NCBI RefSeq assembly: GCF_009857595.1
Contig: NZ_WWCU01000013.1
Location: 89,196 to 153,195 of the forward strand
Length of the DNA: 64,000 bases
Reading direction: 5' to 3'
Source: Pseudoduganella aquatica
GTDB lineage: Bacteria; Pseudomonadota; Gammaproteobacteria; Burkholderiales; Burkholderiaceae_D
Shown here: positions 24,716 to 37,311 of the stretch, piece by piece
Layout: each line of letters opens with the position of its first letter
How positions within the stretch are numbered: position 1 is the first letter of the stretch
Translations under genes and position numbers: made by a program
Notes under the pieces: generated by a model
What the model saw: only the letters and a program-made list of their open reading frames with translations
The model's database searches: none
What the model was told of the DNA's origin: nothing

Positions 24716-27082
24716 ATGATGAACAAGACTCTCCTCGCTTCCGCCATCTGCATGGCATTCTCCTTCCCTGCCATGGCAGCCGAACCGGAGGCGCCGGCGG
24801 CGCCCGACAGCGGCAGCGAAATGGCCGCAGCCGTGGCCGGCCCTGTCGCCACGGTGGAAGTGGCTTCGCGAAAAACCCGCTCGTCGGTGGCGATGACGAA
24901 GAACGACATGCAGAAAATCCTGCCCGGCATTAACCCGCTGAAGGCCTTGCAGGCGCTGCCCGGCGTGAGCTTCCAGACCGCCGACCCGTGGGGCAACAAC
25001 GAACAGAACCTGTCGCTGTTCGTGCACGGTTTCAGCGGCCAGCAGCTGGGCTACACCATGGACGGCGTGCCGCTGGGCGACCAGCAGTACGGCAACTACA
25101 ACGGCCTGTCGCCGCAGCGCGCCGTCATCAGCGAGAACGTGCGCAGCGTGATCCTGTCGTCCGGCGCGGGCGACCTGGCCACCGCCTCCACCAGCAACCT
25201 GGGCGGCACCATCGAGACCTTCTCCAGCGACCCGCTGGCCGCGCGCGGCGCCAGCGTGCAGCAGACCCTGGGCAGCTACCGCACCTCGCGCACCTATGCG
25301 CGCTTCGACACCGGCACCTTCGGCGGCGGCAACAGCGCCACCATCTCGGCCGCGCACCAGAAGCAGCGCGCGTGGGACTTCAACGGCAAGCAAGGCGGCG
25401 ACCAGGTCAACGCCAAGTTCGTCAACCAGAGCGAAGCCGGCAAGCTGACCCTGTACTTCGCGTACTCGGACAAGATCGAGCCGAACGAGGACAGCACCGT
25501 GCACGTGGCGGGCGAAACCAGCGCGCCCTACACCCGTCCCTTCACCTACCCCGACTTCGCCTACGCGCTGAGCTACCTGTCGCCCACGGGCGGCACGCCT
25601 GCGGCGGATGGCAACAACTACCGCAACTACTACAGCGACGCGCAACGCAAGGACTACCTGGGCTACGCCAAGTTCGACTGGCGCCTGGGCGAGTCCACCA
25701 CCTGGAGCAACCAGGTCTACCACCACGACGACGACGGCGTGGGCGTGGTGGCCGGTCCCATCGGCGTGGCGGGTCTGCCTACGCTGTTCGCGGTGTACTA
25801 CCCGAACCAGAACCTGAAACAAGTCTTCGGCGGCTCCGGCTACGCCACCCGCACCACCGAATACGACATCAACCGCAGCGGCTTCCTGTCCACGCTGCGC
25901 AGCGAGTTCGGCAACCACACCGTGCAGGGCGGCCTTTGGTATGAGCACAACAAGTCCTCGGCCTACCGCCGCTGGTACGCGCTGGACGTGAACAACCCTA
26001 GCTCGCCATACGACCGCCCCTCGAATCCGCTGATCACGCAATACGGCAGCACCATAGACAACAAGGTCATCCAGCTGCACCTGCAGGACGAATGGCGCAT
26101 GCGCGACGACCTGGTGCTGCAGGCCGGCTTCAAATCGAGCCTGCAGGACGCGGACGGCCAGTTCCCGGTGCAGCCCAAGCTGGGCGCCATCGCGGGCGGC
26201 TCCAAGGCGCTGCCGGTGGGCCAGATCGAAACCAAGAAATGGTTCCTGCCGCAGATCGGCGGCCGCTGGGACATCACCGCGCAGGACCAGGCCTTCTTCA
26301 ACGTGCAGAAAAACATGCGCCAGTTCGTCACCTACGGCGGCGGCGGCGCGTCGCCATGGTCGCTGGCCAGCCAGCAGGCGTTCGACCTGTTCAAGTCCAC
26401 CGCCAAGCCTGAAACCTCGATCACCTACGAGGCCGGCCTGCGCAGCAACCACCAGCTGGACTGGGGCATGCTCAAGGCCTTCGACGGCCAGGTCAATGTG
26501 TACCATGTGGACTTCAAGAACCGCCTGCTGCAGATCAGCCCTACTCCGGTGATCTCGGCCATCATCGGCGGCAATCCGGTGCTGGCCAACGTGGGCAGCG
26601 TGAAAATCGACGGCATCGACTTGTCGGGCACCCTGCACTTCGGACGCGGCTTTTCGCTGTACAACGCGCTGTCCTACAACCGCTCCACCTACGAGGACAA
26701 CTACAGCAACGGCGCCACCGTGGTGCCGACCGCAGGCAAGACCGTGCCGGGCAATCCGCAGTGGATGAATAAATTCGTCGCCACCATGACGGTGGCCGAC
26801 ACCGAGTTCCAGCTCAGCGGAGACTACGTGGGCAAGCGCTACGCCACCTACACCAATGACCTGTCGGTGCCGAGCTACTTCCTGCTGGGCCTGGGCGTAT
26901 CCGGCCAGCTGCCATTCCTGAACGGCGGCCTGGTGAAGAACGCGCGCTACCGCGTCAACGTGAGCAACCTGGCGGACCGCATGGGCAGCCTGAACGTGGT
27001 GGTGGGCGCGGCGGACAAGACCTACAACACCTTCCCTATCGCCCCGCGCCAGGCTTTCGTTACCGTGATGGCGGACTTCTGA
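24716..27082 (+). CDS. TonB-dependent receptor, Pho-box linked
   Basis: 788 residues: signal peptide (cut after A-M-A near residue 20-23), a plug domain (L-K-A-L-Q-A-L-P-G-V-S-F, then Y-T-M-D-G-V-P-L-G-D and G-A-G-D-L-A-T-A-S-T-S-N-L-G-G-T-I), and a 22-strand-type outer-membrane barrel ending in aromatic F (V-T-V-M-A-D-F). It should import a substrate through the outer membrane using TonB energy. The gene shares one base with the GDPD start (TGATG), so the two are coupled, and a Pho box lies upstream. This suggests uptake of a phosphorus compound such as a glycerophosphodiester, not a siderophore. ATG codons at 24716 and 24719 are both possible starts. Confidence 0.88.
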   Translation: MMNKTLLASAICMAFSFPAMAAEPEAPAAPDSGSEMAAAVAGPVATVEVASRKTRSSVAMTKNDMQKILPGINPLKALQALPGVSFQTADPWGNNEQNLSLFVHGFSGQQLGYTMDGVPLGDQQYGNYNGLSPQRAVISENVRSVILSSGAGDLATASTSNLGGTIETFSSDPLAARGASVQQTLGSYRTSRTYARFDTGTFGGGNSATISAAHQKQRAWDFNGKQGGDQVNAKFVNQSEAGKLTLYFAYSDKIEPNEDSTVHVAGETSAPYTRPFTYPDFAYALSYLSPTGGTPAADGNNYRNYYSDAQRKDYLGYAKFDWRLGESTTWSNQVYHHDDDGVGVVAGPIGVAGLPTLFAVYYPNQNLKQVFGGSGYATRTTEYDINRSGFLSTLRSEFGNHTVQGGLWYEHNKSSAYRRWYALDVNNPSSPYDRPSNPLITQYGSTIDNKVIQLHLQDEWRMRDDLVLQAGFKSSLQDADGQFPVQPKLGAIAGGSKALPVGQIETKKWFLPQIGGRWDITAQDQAFFNVQKNMRQFVTYGGGGASPWSLASQQAFDLFKSTAKPETSITYEAGLRSNHQLDWGMLKAFDGQVNVYHVDFKNRLLQISPTPVISAIIGGNPVLANVGSVKIDGIDLSGTLHFGRGFSLYNALSYNRSTYEDNYSNGATVVPTAGKTVPGNPQWMNKFVATMTVADTEFQLSGDYVGKRYATYTNDLSVPSYFLLGLGVSGQLPFLNGGLVKNARYRVNVSNLADRMGSLNVVVGAADKTYNTFPIAPRQAFVTVMADF

Positions 27083-28224
27083 TGGACACCATCCTCACTG
27101 CGCGCCGCCTGCTGTCGCGGCGCGGCTTTATCGGCAGTGTGGCCGCCGCCGGCGGCAGCGCGCTGCTGGCGCCCGCAGCCTTTGCCGCCGGCGGTGCGGG
27201 CGCAGGCGGCGGCGTGAAGCCGCTGGTGTTCGCCCATCGCGGCGCGAGCGCGCTGCGGCCGGAGCACACGCTGGCGTCCTACGCCAAAGCGATTGCGGAC
27301 GGCGCGGACTACGTGGAGCCGGACCTGGTCTGCACCAGGGACGGCATTCTGGTGGCGCGCCACGACGCCTTCCTGAACGAGACCACCGACGTGGCCAGGC
27401 GCCCCGAATTCGCCAGCCGCCGCGCGCGCAAGACCATCGATGGCCAGACGCATGAGGGCTGGTTCGTGGACGACTTTACGCTGGCCGAGATCAAGACGCT
27501 GCGCGCCGTCGAGCGCATCCCCGAATCGCGCCCCGGCAGCGCGCAGTTCGACGGCATGTTCCAGGTGGTGACGTTCGAGGAGATCATCGACTTCGTGGCG
27601 GCGCAATCGGCCGCTGCCGGCCGCGTGATCGGCCTGGTGCCCGAGCTGAAAAGTTCTGCCTACTTTGCCAGCGCGGGGCTGCCGCTGGAAGACCGTTTCT
27701 TCGCCACGCTGGCCGCGCACGACTACACGCGCCGCCATCCGGTGGAGATCCAGTCTTTCGAAGTGGCCAATCTGAAGTATGTGCGCGACAAGCTGGGACG
27801 CCGCGCCAACATCCGCCTGATGCAGCTGGTGGGCGCCCCCACGCAGCGTCCGGCGGACGTGGCGGCGGCCAACGGCGCCCTTACCTACGGGCAGATGTGC
27901 ACGCCCGCCGGGTTGAAGGCGATCGCCGCGTATGCGGATGTGGTGGCGCCGCCGACGCGCATGCTGATACCGCTGAAGCAGGATGGTTTCCTGGCCGAGC
28001 CGACTTCGCTGGCGGCCGATGGCCGCGCAGCGGGCCTGCGCGTGGAGACATGGACCTTCCGTCCGGAGAACCGCTTCCTGGCCGCAGACTTCCGCAGCAG
28101 CGCAGGCGAGCATGCGCGCAATCCGGCCGGTTCGGTGGCCGAGATCAAGCGCTATCTGAAGCTGGAGCTGGACGGGTTCTTCACCGACGACCCGGCACTG
28201 GGCAGGGCCGCCGTCGACGGCTGA
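27082..28224 (+). CDS. Tat-exported glycerophosphodiester phosphodiesterase (GlpQ-like)
   Basis: 380 residues. The N-terminus has a twin-arginine signal (S-R-R-G-F-I-G, then an alanine-rich core cut near A-F-A-A), so it is exported folded to the periplasm. The GDPD catalytic set is present: F-A-H-R-G-A near residue 53, Y-V-E-P-D-L, H-D at V-A-R-H-D-A. It would split glycerophosphodiesters into glycerol-3-phosphate and an alcohol. Its ATG shares one base with the stop of the receptor gene. Together they look like a phosphate-scavenging pair. Confidence 0.92.
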   Translation: MDTILTARRLLSRRGFIGSVAAAGGSALLAPAAFAAGGAGAGGGVKPLVFAHRGASALRPEHTLASYAKAIADGADYVEPDLVCTRDGILVARHDAFLNETTDVARRPEFASRRARKTIDGQTHEGWFVDDFTLAEIKTLRAVERIPESRPGSAQFDGMFQVVTFEEIIDFVAAQSAAAGRVIGLVPELKSSAYFASAGLPLEDRFFATLAAHDYTRRHPVEIQSFEVANLKYVRDKLGRRANIRLMQLVGAPTQRPADVAAANGALTYGQMCTPAGLKAIAAYADVVAPPTRMLIPLKQDGFLAEPTSLAADGRAAGLRVETWTFRPENRFLAADFRSSAGEHARNPAGSVAEIKRYLKLELDGFFTDDPALGRAAVDG

Positions 28225-28239
28225 GCAACGGCGGCAGGC

Positions 28240-29406
28240 TCAGGCCTTGGGCAGATTGCTCGTCAAATCCACCCAGGTCTGCGGCTGCGGCTTGGCGCGC
28301 TCGCGCACGCCAAAGAAGGTCACCACCAGCTCGCCGTTCTTGTCGAAAAACTCCACCGACGTCACGCCCGCGCGCTGTACCACGTAGCCGCTGTTGAAGG
28401 CCGTCTCGCGCAGGTGCAGGTTGAAGTCCGGGTCCAGCACGTTGTACCAGTCGCCGCTGGCGGCGGTCTTTTCAATCACGCCGCTGAAAATCTGCGTCAC
28501 CGAACCATTGCCCAGGAAAGCCATGATGGGCAGCTTCCGCCGGGCCGATTCGTCCAGCAGATTGCGCACCGCTTTCGGCGACACACGCTGCACCGCACCC
28601 TCGGGCGCCAGACGCATGGCCTGTTCGCGCGAGATGCCGAACTCGCCCAGCAGGCGGCTGAACTGGTGCACGTCCGTCATCTCCTTCCAGGCCAGCTGGA
28701 ACTCTTTCACGTCCACTGCGCTGTCGGCCTTCTCCACCGGCTTCGGCGCCGCCGCCAGCACCTTCAGCGCGGCGTTCTGGTCGGCTGCGCGGAAGTCGGC
28801 CACCAGCTTGTCGAAGATGCCGACTGCCGCTTCGTTCTTCAGGTACAGCTTGTGCACGGCGTTGCCGTTCTCGTCGAAGAACTGCAGGCTGCGCGAGGTC
28901 TGGCCGTCGCGGCCGGGCTGTTCCACGGCGAAGGCGTGCTTCCAGTTGGCGAAGTTGAAGCGCAGGTCGATCTCGCCGCCCAGGTAGCCGCCGGCGATGT
29001 TGCGCATGCGTGCTTCGCGCTCGGGATCGCCGGGCGCGCCCGCCGCCGTCTGCGCGGCAGCCGCGTCCTGCTCGATGCGGGTGGCGATGCCGGTGCGTTC
29101 CAGCACGCCGTTTTCATTGCGCGTCAGGGCCAGCACTTTGCCCAGGTCCAGCGCGCGGCGCATGATTTCGCGCGGCGCGTTGCCGTCATTCTTGAGCAGC
29201 GTGGCGGTCTTGCCGATGCTGGTGGCCAGCAGTTCGGCTTCGGACACGTTGAGCGCGCGCGCGGCGTCGCGTATCTGCAGCTTGGGCTGTTCGGCGCGCA
29301 GCTTTTCCCAGCGCTGGGCCAGGGCGGCGTCCGCCGCCATGGCGGGCATGGCGCCGAACACGAGGGCGCTCGCAAGCGCCAGGGCATAACGGTGATGATG
29401 CTTCAT
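28240..29406 (-). CDS. HmuS/ChuS-like haem protein with an N-terminal signal peptide
   Basis: 388 residues with two repeated HmuS-type halves. Family blocks include A-L-A-Q-R-W-E-K-L-R-A-E near residue 28, R-F-N-F-A-N-W-K-H-A-F-A, and M-T-D-V-H-Q-F, which holds the ChuS haem-ligand histidine, followed by I-M-A-F-L-G-N and Q-I-F-S-G-V-I-E-K. Known members degrade or carry haem in the cytoplasm. This one begins MKHHHRYALA with a hydrophobic core and a cut site after P-A-M-A (residue 24), so it looks exported. It follows a TonB receptor by 13 bases; no haem ABC transporter is present here. Converges on the GDPD gene. Confidence 0.85.
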   Translation of the reverse strand: MKHHHRYALALASALVFGAMPAMAADAALAQRWEKLRAEQPKLQIRDAARALNVSEAELLATSIGKTATLLKNDGNAPREIMRRALDLGKVLALTRNENGVLERTGIATRIEQDAAAAQTAAGAPGDPEREARMRNIAGGYLGGEIDLRFNFANWKHAFAVEQPGRDGQTSRSLQFFDENGNAVHKLYLKNEAAVGIFDKLVADFRAADQNAALKVLAAAPKPVEKADSAVDVKEFQLAWKEMTDVHQFSRLLGEFGISREQAMRLAPEGAVQRVSPKAVRNLLDESARRKLPIMAFLGNGSVTQIFSGVIEKTAASGDWYNVLDPDFNLHLRETAFNSGYVVQRAGVTSVEFFDKNGELVVTFFGVRERAKPQPQTWVDLTSNLPKA

Positions 29407-29419
29407 ATGGTCTCCAGTA

Positions 29420-31690
29420 TCAGTACATCAGTTTAAAGGTAACGGCGTAATTGCGTCCGGTTTTCACCTGGCGTTCGATGTCGGCCAGCGCGGTGGCGGT
29501 GGTGCCCGCCGCCAGCGTGCGCGCGGAGGCGTAGTCCCAGTACTTCTTGTCGCCCAGGTTGTAGGCGCCGGCGCTGATCACGGCGTTCTTGCCGAGGTTG
29601 AAGTAGGCGGCCAGGTCCACCACGGTGGACGCGGGCACGGCGAACAGCACGGTGGTGGCGCCGCTCACCACGTCCGGCTTGGCCTGCTTGGCGCGCGCAT
29701 GCACGGTGGTCAGGGAGACGCCGCCGCGCTGGCCGGGATCGTCCCAGGCCAGGGTGGCGCTGCCTTTGTAGGGCAGCACGGTGGCGAGGTCGCCCTTCTT
29801 GCCGGTCCTGTCGTTGGTGGTGGTGCCGCGCGAGCCGCCCGCCGCCACTGCCACGCTGGCGCCTTGCAAGGGCGCGGACCACTGCCCCAGGTCGAAGCGG
29901 CTGCTCATTTCCACGCCCCAGATGCCCGCGCGCGCCACGTTCTCGGGACGGAACAGGCCCTGGCTCAGGGTCGGGTAGTTGACCGGGTCGGCCGGCTGCG
30001 CCACGTATTCGATGAAGTTGCGGTAGGCGGTGTGGAAGGCCGAGGCGCTGAACTGGACGCCCTTGCGCGGCTCGCCCTTCACACCAAGCTCGACCGCGTT
30101 GCTGGTTTCCTTTTCCAGCTTGGCGTTGCCCAGCACGCCGTAACCCTGGCCTGCCCCGGTGTAGCTGAAGGAGTCGTAGGTGCTGGTGCGGTCGGCGCCG
30201 CTGGGCATGCGCGCGCCGCGCTTGAAGCTGGCGTAGGCGTTGAAACTGGGCGTCAGCTCGACCGACAGGCCCAGGCTGGGCGCCAGGTAGCTGTCGCTGT
30301 CGTCCTTGAGTTCCTTGGCGGCGGACGGCAAGGCGATGAGGTAGTTTTCCAGGTTCTTGGGGCTCAGCTTGCGGTGCTCGAAGCGCAGACCGGGCGTCAG
30401 CGTAGCGTTGTGGCCGGCCAGCGCGAAGGCGATGTCGCCGCGCGCATAGGCCGCGAACTTGAGCGTGTCCATGTCCGCCATGCGGTTCTTTTGCGTGAGC
30501 TGGTGGGTGGTGGTGCCCACCACCAGCCTGTCTTCTTTCCACGGACGGCGGGTTTCCAGGCCTTCCAGCGTGAAGCCGTAGTTCAGCAGCGTGGCCGCGT
30601 TGAGCTGCTTGCCCGCGTCGCTGGCGATGCCGACGCTCTTGTTGTACAGGCCGGTGGAAATGTCGCGCGTGTAGGGGCGGCCGCCGGTGATGTAGGGCGC
30701 GTGGGTGTTGTCTTCCACTTTCGCGTCCTGCACGTAGAGGCGGGTGTCGATGCTGTCGAACAGCAAGCCGGCCGCGGCGGTGTAGCCGTGGTCGAGGCTG
30801 ACGCGCGTGCGGCGCGTGGTGGAGGCCTGCTGGGAACCTTCCGGATAGAGCGACAGCTGCTTGTTCTTGATCTCGCGGTCGTGCCCGGACTTGAAGGCGT
30901 CCACGGTGAAGCCCAGCTTGTGGCCGGCCACCGGCGCCCAGCTGAATTTGCCGAGCAAGGCGTCCGACGACCAGTCGTCCGGGTTGAGCACGGCACTGCC
31001 CTTGCTGTCCAGTTGCTGGCCGTCGCGGTGCACCAGCACGGCCAGGGCCTGCAATGCGCCAAAGCCTGCGGCGCCGGTGAGCGCGTGCATCCTGGCCTTG
31101 TCGCCAGAGGTGTAGCCGAATTTGTATTCGGCGTAGCTGTTGCGGGTGGCGCTCAGGTAGTCTTCCGGCGACTTGGTGACGAAGGACACGCTGCCGCCCA
31201 GGCCGGGCGTGCCCGCCCCCGCCGCCGAGGTGCCGGAGCCGATGCGCACTTCGCGGAAGATTTCCGGGTCGAAGTAGTCGCGGCCCACGCCGAAGCTGTT
31301 CAGAGTGTTGCCGTCCGGCTTGGGCGCGGCGTCGGGCAGCGAGATGCCGTCCAGGTCCAGGCTCACGCGGTTGCCTTCCACGCCACGGATATTGAAGCCG
31401 GTGTTGCCCGCGCCGTCCCAGATATTGCCGGAGCCGATGCCGGCCGCCGGCACGCTGATGAGCGGCTCGTAGCGCGCCATATTGGCCATGTCGGTGGCGT
31501 TGCGTTTGTTCAGCTCGGCGCTGCCGATGACGGTGGTGGTGCCGGTCCTGGACGGCGCGTCCTCGCGCTGGGCGGTGACCAGGATTTCGTTCAGTTGGGT
31601 GGTTTGGGCGATTGCCGGTGCGGCGGGCACGGCGAATGCGGTCAGCAGCAGCGCGGCAAGGCGCCGCTGTCGCGGGTGGTTGGCAGCCAT
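29420..31690 (-). CDS. TonB-dependent haem/haemoglobin-type receptor
   Basis: 756 residues: signal peptide (cut after A-I-A-Q near residue 28), TonB box region (N-E-I-L-V-T-A-Q-R), plug (G-F-N-I-R-G-V-E-G-N-R-V-S-L-D-L-D-G-I-S-L) and a long barrel ending F-K-L-M-Y. The plug pattern and the following HmuS-like gene point to haem or haemoglobin uptake. The ATG at 31688-31690 is chosen; a longer in-frame reading upstream covers the promoter. The Fur-like promoter at 31754-31782 suggests iron repression. Confidence 0.88.
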   Translation of the reverse strand: MAANHPRQRRLAALLLTAFAVPAAPAIAQTTQLNEILVTAQREDAPSRTGTTTVIGSAELNKRNATDMANMARYEPLISVPAAGIGSGNIWDGAGNTGFNIRGVEGNRVSLDLDGISLPDAAPKPDGNTLNSFGVGRDYFDPEIFREVRIGSGTSAAGAGTPGLGGSVSFVTKSPEDYLSATRNSYAEYKFGYTSGDKARMHALTGAAGFGALQALAVLVHRDGQQLDSKGSAVLNPDDWSSDALLGKFSWAPVAGHKLGFTVDAFKSGHDREIKNKQLSLYPEGSQQASTTRRTRVSLDHGYTAAAGLLFDSIDTRLYVQDAKVEDNTHAPYITGGRPYTRDISTGLYNKSVGIASDAGKQLNAATLLNYGFTLEGLETRRPWKEDRLVVGTTTHQLTQKNRMADMDTLKFAAYARGDIAFALAGHNATLTPGLRFEHRKLSPKNLENYLIALPSAAKELKDDSDSYLAPSLGLSVELTPSFNAYASFKRGARMPSGADRTSTYDSFSYTGAGQGYGVLGNAKLEKETSNAVELGVKGEPRKGVQFSASAFHTAYRNFIEYVAQPADPVNYPTLSQGLFRPENVARAGIWGVEMSSRFDLGQWSAPLQGASVAVAAGGSRGTTTNDRTGKKGDLATVLPYKGSATLAWDDPGQRGGVSLTTVHARAKQAKPDVVSGATTVLFAVPASTVVDLAAYFNLGKNAVISAGAYNLGDKKYWDYASARTLAAGTTATALADIERQVKTGRNYAVTFKLMY

Positions 31691-31753
31691 AGGATTCCAG
31701 ATCGGGAGAGGTTTAAGGCTGGCTCTCCTTGTGGATATCGCTGGCAACGGCGC

Positions 31754-31782
31754 ATATTAACAAGAATGATTCTTATTTACAA
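31754..31782 (-). promoter_or_regulatory. promoter with Fur-like palindrome for the haem receptor operon
   Basis: On the minus strand TTGTAA (31777-31782), 17 bases, then TAATAT (31754-31759) form a good sigma-70 promoter. The spacer contains AAGAAT-G-ATTCTT (31762-31774), a perfect 6-1-6 palindrome within an AT-rich 19-bp stretch, as expected for a Fur site that blocks RNA polymerase. Confidence 0.7.
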
Positions 31783-31795
31783 GTACGCGTAATGT

Positions 31796-32116
31796 TTATG
31801 GATTGGGCGTAGCGGCTGCGGCTTGAGGTTGCGGCTGGGCCTGGCCCTTGCCGAGGATCTGGATGTAGATTTCGTTCTGCTTGATCATGCTCAGCTCGAA
31901 GCGGGCACGTTCTTCGACGGCGCCGGTGCCGTCCTTGAGGTCGCGCACTTCGGAATCGAGTTTGGCGTTGCGGCTTTTCAGCTCGTCGTTCTTCTTCTGG
32001 GCCACCGCCACCTGGCTTTCCAGGTCGGCGACACGCAGCCAGCCGCCTTTCCCCAGCCAGAGCGGGTACTGTATCAGCAGCAGCAGCGCTGCCAGTGCAA
32101 GGGTAATCAAACGCAT
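31796..32116 (-). CDS. ftsB: cell division protein FtsB
   Basis: 106 residues, bitopic: short N-terminus, one membrane segment (about residues 3-20), then a coiled coil ([18 protein letters not shown]) and the conserved [12 protein letters not shown]. It joins FtsL and FtsQ in the divisome. The tail is rich in Gln, Pro and Ala and is variable in the family. It follows eno by 43 bases, the usual betaproteobacterial order. The ATG at 32114-32116 is preferred to a TTG at 32137; neither has a clear ribosome site. Confidence 0.88.
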   Translation of the reverse strand: MRLITLALAALLLLIQYPLWLGKGGWLRVADLESQVAVAQKKNDELKSRNAKLDSEVRDLKDGTGAVEERARFELSMIKQNEIYIQILGKGQAQPQPQAAAATPNP

Positions 32117-32159
32117 AGGGAAAAGCCGGCCAGGCAAGCGCCCGGCCGGCGTGGTGCTA

Positions 32160-33583
<1,424 letters not shown>

Positions 33584-33618
33584 CCGGTAACTCATGATTC
33601 TGTATGCTCAGTGATAAC

Positions 33619-36203
<2,585 letters not shown>

Positions 36204-36368
36204 GATTCTTCATCAGTACGGCTGCAAATAGCCCGAACGCCCGCTCTATTCCTCAGTCTCGGCTGATAAAAACGGCAAGATTGCATACTGTGTTGGACAG
36301 CGTACAGAGCCGCCGACAGGCAGGCCGCAAAATGGGTTTTCAATGACATTTCCACAACGGAGGACGAC

Positions 36369-36770
36369 ATGAGCTACGAAGAACGCGATGCCTACGGCAT
36401 GTATGTAGACCGGGGCCACAAGGGCCCAGGTCCTGAACTGATGGGCGCCGACACGCTGATCGGCGACCACGTGCACAATCTGCAAAACGAGCACCTGGGC
36501 GAGATCAAGGAAATCATGCTGGACATGCGCTCGGGCAAAATCGCCTACGCGGTGATGGCCAGCGGCGGCGTGTTCACGCTGGGCGAGCGGCTGTTCGCCG
36601 TGCCCTGGGAGGCACTGACGCTGGACACGGTGAACAAGCGCTTCACGCTCAACATCGACAAGGACCGCATCGACAACGCGCCCGGCTTCGACACCGAGCA
36701 CTGGCCCAATATGGCCAACCAGGCCTGGGCTGCCGAGATCCACAACTATTACGGCACCAGCGCCCGCTAG
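36369..36770 (+). CDS. PRC-barrel domain protein
   Basis: 133 residues, a single PRC-barrel domain: M-G-A-D-T-L-I-G-D-H-V-H-N-L near residue 25-38, then G-E-I-K-E-I-M-L-D-M-R-S-G-K-I-A-Y-A-V-M-A-S and F-A-V-P-W-E-A-L. Such proteins occur in photosynthesis, RNA processing and stress settings; here it is a stand-alone cytoplasmic protein of unknown role. GGAGG ends 3-4 bases before ACATG, giving a good start. Divergent from pyrG. A terminator follows at 36807. Confidence 0.82.
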   Translation: MSYEERDAYGMYVDRGHKGPGPELMGADTLIGDHVHNLQNEHLGEIKEIMLDMRSGKIAYAVMASGGVFTLGERLFAVPWEALTLDTVNKRFTLNIDKDRIDNAPGFDTEHWPNMANQAWAAEIHNYYGTSAR

Positions 36771-36804
36771 ATCTTAGCCGCCGCCGTACCAGGCAAGCCT
36801 GCTT

Positions 36805-37281
36805 TCACGCGCCCTCTCCGGGCGCGTTTTGTTCCAGCCGCATCGGCACGTAGGCAATGCCGTGCTGCTCAACGCGCGGGCCGGTGGCGGCGAAACCGAA
36901 GTGCTGGTACATGGGTACCGCGTAGACGGAAGCATTGACCGTCATCGCCTGCGCCGCCGGCACCGCCGCGCGGGCCGTATCCCACAGCTGCCGCGCATGG
37001 CCCTGGCCATGATGGCGCCGCGCCACGTACAGGTGGAACAGATGCGTGCCGTTGCGCAGCGCGACCACGCCAGCCAGGCCATCATCAAGCCAGCCGGTCC
37101 AGTATTGATACGCCTCGCCCGTCACATAGCGCTCAATCGCCTCGGCCGCCATGCTCAGCATGAATTGCTCCGCGCCCGCGCCGTCCGGCGCCAGCGTCAT
37201 AAACGGCATCAAGTCGTGAATCAGCGCGCTGATCGCCCCCGCATCCCCTCGCTCCGCCTTCCGCATTAACATTTTATCCAT
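36805..37281 (-). CDS. GNAT family N-acetyltransferase
   Basis: 158 residues with the acetyl-CoA loop R-R-H-H-G-Q-G-H-A-R-Q-L-W (Q-x-x-G-x-A type, here H-G-Q-G-H-A) near residue 90-100, preceded by H-L-F-H-L-Y-V and followed by V-N-A-S-V-Y-A-V-P-M-Y-Q-H-F-G-F. The substrate is unknown. The end of the gene overlaps the terminator of the convergent PRC-barrel gene. It is followed 30 bases later by the dnaE2 stop on the same strand (dnaE2 is upstream). Confidence 0.85.
   Translation of the reverse strand: MDKMLMRKAERGDAGAISALIHDLMPFMTLAPDGAGAEQFMLSMAAEAIERYVTGEAYQYWTGWLDDGLAGVVALRNGTHLFHLYVARRHHGQGHARQLWDTARAAVPAAQAMTVNASVYAVPMYQHFGFAATGPRVEQHGIAYVPMRLEQNAPGEGA
36807..36830 (+). terminator. terminator of the PRC-barrel gene, inside the GNAT coding end
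   Basis: ACGCGCCC, five-base loop, GGGCGCGT and TTTT, 36 bases after the PRC-barrel stop. The hairpin lies in the last codons of the convergent acetyltransferase gene, so the same bases serve both purposes. Confidence 0.65.
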
Positions 37282-37311
37282 GCCGCCATTATGCCAAAAC
37301 TGGCAAGGCGA

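Noticed and set aside
36295..36316. LexA-like sequence (CTGT ... ACAG) before the PRC-barrel gene
   Set aside because: CTGT and ACAG are only 5 bases apart rather than 8, so it does not fit an SOS box.
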